Shown here one piece after another: positions 56,813-64,000 of a stretch of 64,000 bases of DNA. The position numbers and the translations under genes are program-made. The stretch is from NCBI GenBank assembly GCA_000310025.1, contig FN648466.1, positions 63,893 through 127,892 on the forward strand, given 5' to 3'. This DNA comes from Ectocarpus siliculosus (taxonomy: Eukaryota > Sar > Phaeophyceae > Ectocarpales > Ectocarpaceae). How positions within the stretch are numbered: position 1 is the stretch's first letter; every line of letters begins with the position of its first letter. The notes under the pieces are model-generated. The model ran no database searches and had not been told where the DNA came from. It saw nothing but the letters and a program-made list of their open reading frames with translations.

Positions 56813-58021
56813 CTATCCGTTCCCCCAGACGGTCCCCTCCCCCGGCTGTCTCGATACGATCCTACTGCCGTCTGTAAGTTTCCGTGACACTCGCCGCGAA
56901 TCCTCTACATTGTTTAGCGCGTACGGCTTGTATGCATCCGACCTCCACTTCCCTTCTCTCTGAATCACTCGTTCTGCGATGTCTCCGCCCGATGCAAGAG
57001 CCGTCGCGCCTCCAATTCGCAACGAGTGCAACGCGTACTCCTGGGGGTTACGCCCCGACTTCGCTACCACTTCTCTGAGTGCACGGAGGGCAGCAGTATA
57101 CCTCACTACTCTCACTGCTCTTCCACTGCGGTACGAAGCCAACGGTGCGGAGTCAGGGAACGTCGCATGACACGATAACAGCTCCACCACAAGAGCCACC
57201 GCGCCGCCGCGTGCTCTCACACCTGACTGCGGTCCGGTGACTTCGTCTCGCGTACGAACCCGTATGTTTCCTTTCTGCTCTTGATCGGCCTTGTGCCCTC
57301 TAAACCTCATTTCGACACGGTCTGCTCTACGATAGTGACTAAAGACTAATTGCGTCTCGCCAGCAAACAATGCTACGTCCGCCCTCGTAAGACAGTGTGC
57401 CTCATGCACCCTGCCCGCATCATTCGCGAACACCTCATCAGACCGTGTGATAAAGAGATAGGACAAGCACAGACACAGCCACATCACTCTGCCCCCTTCC
57501 CCCCAGTTCTGGCTTGCGCTTTCCCCGTCCAGCAGCATACGCCAAGACACAGGCAGGCGCACACGGCGTACCGTCCCCACAGCCACGTGGTTCCTCGCAA
57601 TCCCCCTTAGCGCACATTTCAACATCGGAGACGACAAGTCTAGCTCGACAGAAGCTTCCAGCCTATGAAAATGTTGTACAGCCGTGAGTTTTCCGGATAT
57701 TGTACTCGCTAGATTACCCTCAGACTCGAAACACCAGGCTACGAAGTCTATCAACTCCCACACATGAAGGTCCCCGGCACGTTGCCCTAGGAACTTGGGC
57801 TTCTCCGTCAGCCTGCGAAACGTGCACCAAGAGTTGAAGCCTGACGTGTAAGTCCTTCTAGACGAAGACGCAACTGAGTGCTCGACGAAGCTGCATGCCA
57901 AGACGTCGGTAACAAAGTCCCGTCCTGCCTGTCCCAGGTCCTGAACCTGCTGATAGCCCTGGAGCCAACCTCGTGTAGACCGGCGTGCTGCCGTTCGATT
58001 TAGCGGCAGGTGCGCTGCCAT
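56813..58021 (-). CDS. Tyrosine recombinase (DIRS/Ngaro-like), 402 aa
   Basis: Intact ORF. Catalytic signatures are in place: Arg193 in YLFITRSDE, His332 and Arg335 in LHSLRIGGATALASGG, Trp359 and Tyr367 in GKWRSDAYKPY. The N-terminal 60-170 region (RRTYTSGFNSWCTF, then helices) fits the SAM-like core-binding domain. The HSLRIGGAT and KW(R/K)SDAY blocks are typical of recombinases of DIRS-type retroelements, which join a circular DNA copy to the target. The ORF begins 40 nt after the end of the gag-like frame, and start choice is the first ATG. It looks functional. Confidence 0.92.
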   Translation of the reverse strand: MAAHLPLNRTAARRSTRGWLQGYQQVQDLGQAGRDFVTDVLACSFVEHSVASSSRRTYTSGFNSWCTFRRLTEKPKFLGQRAGDLHVWELIDFVAWCFESEGNLASTISGKLTAVQHFHRLEASVELDLSSPMLKCALRGIARNHVAVGTVRRVRLPVSWRMLLDGESASQNWGEGGRVMWLCLCLSYLFITRSDEVFANDAGRVHEAHCLTRADVALFAGETQLVFSHYRRADRVEMRFRGHKADQEQKGNIRVRTRDEVTGPQSGVRARGGAVALVVELLSCHATFPDSAPLASYRSGRAVRVVRYTAALRALREVVAKSGRNPQEYALHSLRIGGATALASGGDIAERVIQREGKWRSDAYKPYALNNVEDSRRVSRKLTDGSRIVSRQPGEGTVWGNG

Positions 58022-58061
58022 CCGAGGTAGGCCCCCCCGCTACGCGGGAGAGCCCGCACCC

Positions 58062-58931
58062 CTATTTGTCTTTCCCGTGGGTGAAGAAGCCAGCGGCCTT
58101 GGGTCTCGCGCCGCCCTCGCCAGCGGCGCGCGCCTCTCCTCCGCGCCCTCCCCCGTTGCCGTGGCCAACGCCGCGCGCGCCGGTTGCCGGAGTTTCGGAC
58201 GCTCCGCGCCTAGCGTGGGAAGGGTTCTGGGCGTGGATGTGTGGGCAGTTACGATCATGGCAACCGGACGACGAGTTGAAGGCGAAGCAGTAACCACGAG
58301 CGTGTCGAGCGATGCCGCCACTTTCTCTGTCACCAGGACGCCTTTGCGAAGCAAGGATTGCCACTCCATCTGCGACAGTTTTGAAACTGCCGGAGGCCGC
58401 CCCAGGATGAGCCACGCTTTTACCCGGCGGAGGTCCCCCCACATCCGCGCTCTATCCTTTGCCGTAGCCTTAGCCGCCTCGGCGCTGGGTGTAGCGGGGG
58501 CCCGAGAGGCCGATGGTGGGGCGGTTGTGCCCACCAGTTGCACCCCCCCCCGGAAGGCCAGGTCCTGCTGCTTGGGTGGCGATCAGGTCGTCGATCGTTG
58601 CTTGAAGCTGCTGGCGATCGCCGGCAGCCTCATCGCGCTTCCGCTGCAGCTCCTCCCTCAGGCCGTCCACCAGCCCGCGGAGAGAAGCGAGCTCAGTCTC
58701 ATCAGCGGGGGGGTCGCCGCGGGTGCCTGTCCCTGGCGCTCGCGAGGAGGATACCGCTCGACGCCTCGCGGGAGTACGTGATCCGCTGCGCGTCGAGGGG
58801 CGAGCCGTCGAGCTCGCCACCGATCGCGCGGTAGACCTCCTCGTGCGTGGTGTCGAAGGTGTCGCCGCCCGACCTCGCCCTGCTTGCCCAGCCGCTGCCC
58901 TGCCGCTCCGCGTGGAGGCCCGTGTCGGCAT
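58062..58931 (-). pseudogene. Gag-like ORF of the recombinase element, split over three frames
   Basis: Three overlapping minus-strand frames carry consecutive parts. 58931-58560 has an Arg/Ser/Ala-rich start and a coiled coil (ASLRGLVDGLREELQRKRDE). 58543 to about 58300 has MWGDLRRVKAWLILGRPP and WQSLLRKGVLVTEKVA. 58300-58062 has a CCCH-type zinc knuckle CFAFNSSSGCHDRNCPHIH (C-x8-C-x4-C-x3-H, 58233-58289). The first frame change lies near a C8 run at 58542-58549. The split could be decay, programmed shifting or base-call error at homopolymers. Confidence 0.65.
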
Positions 58932-59319
58932 CTGGTCGCGGTTGGAGTCGTATAAGCAGCGGACCGGCGGCAGGCGGCGGGCGAGCGTCAGGGCGGCGTT
59001 GCGGGAACACTTCTTTTCCTCTTCATCGTGGGCGTAGTCGATCGCGCGCCTGGATCTGCAGTTAGAATGGTCTACAAATCCTATCTTCGGGCGAAACTAT
59101 CTGACGTGGGTTTTCGTCGGGCCCAGAACGACGCGTTGTTATATCGCGAGCTCGCGTTAGTTCGTTCTCGACGCCTGTGGATTGAATGGAGTGATTATTG
59201 CTGCTGACGCTACGGTCACCGGACGTCGACCAATCCCGAATATTTCTCTCTTTGGAACACTAGCGATGGTTTCTCTTCTTTTTTTTTTATATGTATATTT
59301 TCTTGGATTCGGTGAACCC

Positions 59320-60665
59320 CGGTTCGCCATCGGCACGGGTGCTTCCACTCATTGGCGCGTCCCGTGCTGATACGTGTTTTTTTTTTTTTCGATGCGTTGG
59401 ATACGGTGAACTCCACTTGCCAACAGCGCGGGTGCTTCCACTCATTGGCGCGTCCCTCGCTGAAACTGACAACACATATGCAGCACGGGTGCTTCCACTC
59501 ATTGGCGCGTCCCGTGCTGATACGTGTTTTTTTTTTTTTTCGATGCGTTGGATACGGTGAACTCCACTTGCCAACAGCGCGGGTGCTTCCACTCATTGGC
59601 GCGTCCCTCGCTGAAACTGACAACACATTTGCAGCACGGGTGCTTCCACTCATTGGCGCGTCCCTTGCTGAAACTGACAACACATATGAGCACGGGTGCT
59701 TCCACTCATTGGCGCGTCCCGTACTGATACGTGTATGACTTCGTTTTCGATGCGTGGAGATCGGTTAATTCTACTCGCCAACAGCACGGGTGCGTCCACT
59801 CATTGGCGCGTCCCGTGCTGATACGTGTACGGCGTTTTTGTTCTTTCTTTTTGAGATCGGTTAACTCTACTCGCCAACAGCACTCATTGGCGCGTCCCTT
59901 GCTGAAACTGACAACACATATGCAGCACGGGTGCTTCCACTCATTGGCGCGTCCCGTACTGATACGTGTACGACTTCGTTTTCGATGCGTGGAGATCGGT
60001 TAATTCTACTCGCCAACAGCACGGGTGCGTCCACTCATTGGCGCGTCCCGTGCTGATACGTGTACGGCGTTTTGTTCTTTCTTTTTGAGATCGGTTAACT
60101 CTACTCGCCAACAGCACGAGTGCTTCCACTCGTTGGCGCGTCCCGTGCTGAGGCTGACAACACATATGCAGCACGGGTGCTTCCACTCATTGGCGCGTCC
60201 CGTACTGATGCATGATTTGTGGTATTTCCTACCGCTGCGTTGAATTCGGTTAACTCTACTCGCCAACAGCGCGGGTGCTTCCACTCATTGGCGCGTCCCG
60301 TGCTGATACATGTACGGCGTTTTGTTCTTTCTTTTTGAGATCGGTTAACTCTACTCACCAACAGCACGAGTGCTTCCACTCATTGGCGCGTCCCGTGCTG
60401 AGGCTGACATCACATATGCAGCACGGGTGCTTCCACTCATTGGCGCGTCCCGTACTGATGCATGATTTGTGGTATTTTTCTACCGCTGCGTTGGATTCGG
60501 TTAACTCTACTCGCCAACAGCGCGGGTGCTTCCACTCATTGGCGCATCCCGTGCTGATACATGTATGACTTCGTGTTTCGTTGCGTTGAGATCGGTTAAC
60601 TTCCACTCGCCAACAGCACGGACGAGTGCTTCCACTATTGGCGCGTCCCGTGCTGGTGCGTGTCC
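59320..60665. repeat. Minisatellite array in the leader of the recombinase element
   Basis: The core GCTTCCACTCATTGGCGCGT occurs about 17 times with slight variants, separated by two or three alternating spacers: one with TGATACGTGT plus a T or C/G-rich stretch and GTTAACTCTACTCGCCAACA, the other with GAAACTGACAACACATATGC. Spacer order gives a higher-order period of roughly 190 bp. Confidence 0.9.
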
Positions 60666-61483
60666 TTGTTTTTTTTTTTTCATTGAGATCACTTCCGCAT
60701 AGACAATCCTACGGCAGGTTGACGAGTTTTTGGCATGCATCAATTGCTGTCCGGGCGTTTTTGGTCGCTTAATCGTCGATGGACGTGACGTATTCTTATA
60801 GAAGGTTTGTGTCACAGCGGAATTAAATTTGACGTGATGCCCCTCGAGACCGTGATGCACTCACATGGACCGCTACCTGACGTTCCTCGCGAGTTCGAAC
60901 CTCGCGTGTCACTTTCACCTCCCCCCCCTATTTTTTTCTCATCTTCTTTTTCCTTATGCATACAGCACGTAGTTCGCTGTCTCGTTTTTTTTTTCTCGTC
61001 TTCTTTGTTTTTCAGTCTTTTTCTTTGAGTCTTTCTCTCGCATGCATGTGTTTTTGCTTTTATCCGTTCCCGTGAATGCTGTTGAATGCACTTTCCGATT
61101 ACGTATGCGGCCGCTTTGTATGCCATGGGACTTGTCGATACCATCAGTGGGGACTTGTCAATACCATCCGTGGAGACGATTGCTTACGTGAGTGGGCATA
61201 TTATCGTCGATTCCTTCAGCTATATGCCCCTCTGTGCGCGGCACAGACAAGATTGTACCGGCAAGTAGTCCCTAGTAAGCCGGGGGAAACAGAAAACAAG
61301 GCACCTGCCTCATGTGCATACTCGTGACAGCATCATGCCCTACTGCCGCGGGTCGATTGGTTATGTCCGATGCCGCAGGGTTCCTCCACCCCGTGCAGTA
61401 CAATGGCTGCTATCAACCGCGACAAGTCAGCGTGGCGACCATACAACAGGCCCCGCTCTTTCTTTTTGCCGTTGAATTTTTTT

Positions 61484-61570
61484 CTTCAGAGAGAGTACGT
61501 CTCGGTTGGGACGAACCGCATTTTTTTTCTTCAGCGAGAGTACGTCTCGGTTGGGATGAACCGCATCCCA
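61484..61570. repeat. Two-copy tandem repeat of about 45 bp
   Basis: TTCTTCAG(A/C)GAGAGTACG then TCTCGGTTGGGA(C/T)GAACCGCAT occurs twice in a row within the element's leader. Confidence 0.85.
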
Positions 61571-61811
61571 TGTTTGGGAAGGGACCTATCTGAGCGGCGC
61601 GGCGAGCGAGACTGCGGTGGCTTGCCGCCGCTTATCTTACTGCACCCTCCCCCCTCGTGCTAAATGCACGCAGCGATGAGGTCACAAGAGTAGCGGGACG
61701 CGAATAGGAACACGGCCGACACGATGGATGTTGGACACGAGTACACACCTTTATATGGAGAGTCGCGTGCTGGTCACTTCCCCAATGCTTGCGCCGTGTC
61801 CCGTCCCGTCC

Positions 61812-62078
61812 TTTTCTAAACTGCCGCCGCTACTGCGTTAGGCGGCTGCTGCTGTCCTTCCGTTGCTTCACGCGCTCTGTATGTAGCTGTCACACGTTAC
61901 CCGACTTTGCTACAGCCCCTGCGTGGACTCGATCACGGAATGACACCCCCAACTATAGACTAATAATTCCAAACACCGTGACCCTGGGTTTCCGGTAGAA
62001 AATGAAGCCAAATTCTAATTCGACTGTTACAAAATAAACACCAGTTTATTCTATCTGCTTCGACGAACAAACCTTCCT
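61812..62078 (-). repeat. Split direct repeat A1 of the recombinase element
   Basis: Matches A2 at 56267-56533. It ends at ACAAACCTTCCTT, abutting target sequence TATCCAAGATGCGG. Confidence 0.88.
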
Positions 62079-62079
62079 T

Positions 62080-63412
62080 CTATCCAAGATGCGGGATAAC
62101 TTGCACGCTTTGGGCTGCAACTCCCTGCAAACCCCCCCGCCCAGGTTGTAGTTGGTGCCCCAACCTACCCACAACCTGCCTCTGGCCACCAGTGTAAGCA
62201 TCAGCAGGCGGTGCCAGTGGTCCAAGCCTTATCCTCAGGCTTGCTCTACAACTACTCTTATTTGGGCTGTCTCGCTGCCCACAACCGGCCGTTGGCTTTT
62301 GACAAAGCAACCTCCACAGCAACCCAACCAACCAGCGCTAAAAATTGACACGGTGGATTATCACCATTTCAGGGTACACTTGAAAATCAACACGACACCA
62401 ATCTCCGACAGCCTCCGCCGCCGTAGATCGCGGCGAAACCATAAGCCCCTGTGTCCTGTGCCTCGGAAGCATGATGCATGAGGCAGGTCGTGCCCGTCTT
62501 TTCTCTCTGTGCCTTTCTCCGTGTGCGTTTACTACACCGAACGAACTCGCGCGTCAAGCGATTCCGACCCTCTGTCGAGAGGGGCCGGTATCCTATGGAG
62601 GCGGTGCATATCAACGAACGATGTTGGTGGTTTGGTTGTGGGTATGTATGTTGTGCGGTACACGTTTTTTCTGCGGGTTTTATGCTAGAGTCGTCGGGCG
62701 CCGGAATGATACGACCATTTCTGGGTACAAAATCGACCCCTTCCGGGTACAAAAGTATCCAGTATCGGTTACACTAGAGGGTCTAGATGCCAGCGCCGGT
62801 TGTACCCGATGAAGGTTTCTCCAAAAGTGGGTACGATGGTGTTTCAGCCAATCAGCTGGCTGCCTGGGGGTATTTATATGTTGATTTGTCAAGTGTACCC
62901 TGAAAGGGTGATAATCCACCCGGGTGTACCCGTTTCTGGACAGTACTACTTCTCCTTGGCGTTGTTACCCCAGACTGGACGGCATGTGGCACACTGGCCG
63001 TGCGACACCCACACGCATCGCCCACTGCCCGCTGCCGGGAAATATATAGCTGTCTGCATTGTATTGTACTCCTGTGTATTGGTTCTGTGAGCATGTCAAT
63101 TTTTAGCGCTGGTTGGTTGCATTGCTGTGGAGGTTGCTTTGTCAAAAGCCAACGGCCGGTTGTGGGCAGCGAGATAGCCCAAATAGAGTTGTAGAGCAAG
63201 CCTGAGGATAAGGCTTGGACCACTGGCACCGCCTGCTGATGCTTACACTGGTGGCCAGAGGCAGGTTGTGGGTAGGTTGGGGCACCAACTACAACCTCGG
63301 GGGGGGAGGTTGCAGGGAGGTTGCAGCCCAAAGTGTGCAAGTTATCCCGCATCTTGGATAGATAATGGCGTTATTCCAATCAACACGGCGGGCTGCAATC
63401 CTCAAGAAAAAA
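62080..63412. repeat. Large foldback repeat that hosts the recombinase element in one arm
   Basis: 62080-62349 and 63095-63360 are long inverted arms with few differences (for example GATGCGGGATAACTTGCAC against its complement). Inner arms at 62352-62395 and 62879-62920 are also inverted (GGTGGATTATCACC). The outer right arm continues to about 63412; the matching outer left arm is now at 55907-55960, beyond the inserted element. The interior holds no recognised ORF. Confidence 0.8.
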
Positions 63413-64000
63413 TTATCAAAGTCCCGCTTTTCCGGGCAGAGAAAGCCTCATCGTGTTTTTTCCTGTTGACCAATCTGCGTCTTTGGCCCCCGGCAGCCCC
63501 CCCAAACTTAGTTTTGCGGGGCCTCTATGTAGGTGGTAATTCTTTCGTTAAAACGGGCCCTTAGCCCCGACTAGGTGTTCCATCATAACCCCCGTTCTTG
63601 ATAGCCAACTTATCGTGCTACCTATTTCAACCGTAGGTTGTTTGGAACAAGCGTTCAAAAGTAAACTTTCCTTTAATTAAATACTCAAATTTAGCTTTCC
63701 TTTTATACCTAGGAACAGTGGTACCTCAATCTAGCTTATCCAAGCTATTCGACGGTACACCGTCCTAAACTAGCTGCTTCAACAGCTATTGTAGGGTCTC
63801 ACCAGGTACGTTTCGACTGACAGTCTTCCCTGATCACAAGTGGCGCGCTCTGAGAAATTGGCTTAGATTCCATTCTCGGTAAGGGCCGTGTCGATGACTA
63901 CACGTGAAGGGCGAAGCTATAAGGCTCCGCCAATTGATTCGGGTATCATTGAGACATAGCCTAGCCCTCCTCGATCTACCGTCAGGTCGATCGAATCATC
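63413..64000. other. Unassigned window end
   Basis: AT-richer than its surroundings. Small hairpins occur around 63735-63800 (TAGCTTATCCAAGCTA and TAGCTGCTTCAACAGCTA). No ORF of note; it could be the start of another element. Confidence 0.35.

Larger units (their letters stand above)
55961..62079 (-). mobile_element. Tyrosine-recombinase retroelement with PAT/Ngaro-type split direct repeats, lacking a visible reverse transcriptase
   Basis: In minus-strand order: A1 (62078-61812), gag-like ORFs (58931-58062), recombinase ORF (58021-56813), B1 (56771-56534), A2 (56533-56267), B2 (56198-55961). A1 and A2, and B1 and B2, read as near-identical direct repeats, and A2 runs straight into B1. This A1-ORFs-B1-A2-B2 order is the hallmark of PAT/Ngaro-like DIRS elements, which replicate through a circle joined by the recombinase. 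No reverse transcriptase or RNase H frame was found on either strand. The leader holds a minisatellite. It is inserted into a foldback repeat. Confidence 0.85.

Noticed and set aside
59216-60606. Frames with repeated RANEWKHP or GCFHSLARP peptides
   Set aside because: Read-through of the minisatellite in several frames on both strands; no start or domain context.
60888-60904. Perfect T-arm-like hairpin GCGAG-TTCGAAC-CTCGC
   Set aside because: No matching acceptor, D or anticodon arms could be placed upstream, so it is not reported as a tRNA gene.

Overview
The window looks like nuclear DNA of a multicellular stramenopile, most likely a brown alga (Phaeophyceae, Ectocarpus-like). The evidence is GT-AG introns of several hundred bases with GTGAGT donors, abundant CAG/AAC triplet repeats, dense mobile-element debris, and a ROCO-type GTPase gene in which each leucine-rich repeat (LRR) sits on its own 72-nt phase-1 exon, a layout known from Ectocarpus. 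The species is inferred, not proven. Both recognisable host genes lie on the minus strand.

Region 1 (about 430-2845, minus): a thioredoxin-dependent peroxiredoxin of the PrxQ/BCP type in five recognisable exons. A 26-nt microexon carries both catalytic cysteines, and a Lys/Ala/Pro-rich histone-H1-like exon lies in front. Region 2 (about 2850-8600): no gene I can support; it holds terminal-inverted-repeat (TIR) miniature elements and one half of a dispersed duplication whose partner is at 51.2-52.2 kb.

Region 3 (8621-45276, minus): one very long LRR-Roc-COR gene of about 36.6 kb. From its 5' end it has an N-terminal cap exon, six LRR exons, a Roc GTPase exon, then an array of 42 tiny exons (mostly 60 or 63 nt, one per roughly 430-bp repeat unit), then linker and COR exons and a terminal exon. 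The mini-exon array sits between Roc and COR. It is built from a four-exon higher-order repeat of about 1.73 kb, repeated about seven times in its middle. All 42 exons are open, a multiple of three long, flanked by AG/GT and phase 1 on both sides. The array, without the Roc-tail exon, adds 870 codons in frame, and the whole model stays in frame through COR to a stop codon. This expandable exon cassette is the strongest candidate for an undescribed system here. Its introns have been invaded by a SINE-like insert, copies of a dispersed repeat called R1 here, and TIR elements. One TIR pair brackets a coding exon.

Region 4 (45.3-55.8 kb): intergenic, with R1 copies in tandem, a diverged tandem duplication, a foldback element and a decayed non-LTR reverse transcriptase. 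Region 5 (55.8-63.4 kb): a tyrosine-recombinase element with the split direct repeats of PAT/Ngaro-type DIRS retroelements (A1-ORFs-B1-A2-B2), carrying gag-like and recombinase ORFs but no visible reverse transcriptase. It is inserted into one arm of a large foldback repeat whose other arm preserves the empty site. The last 600 bases are unassigned.
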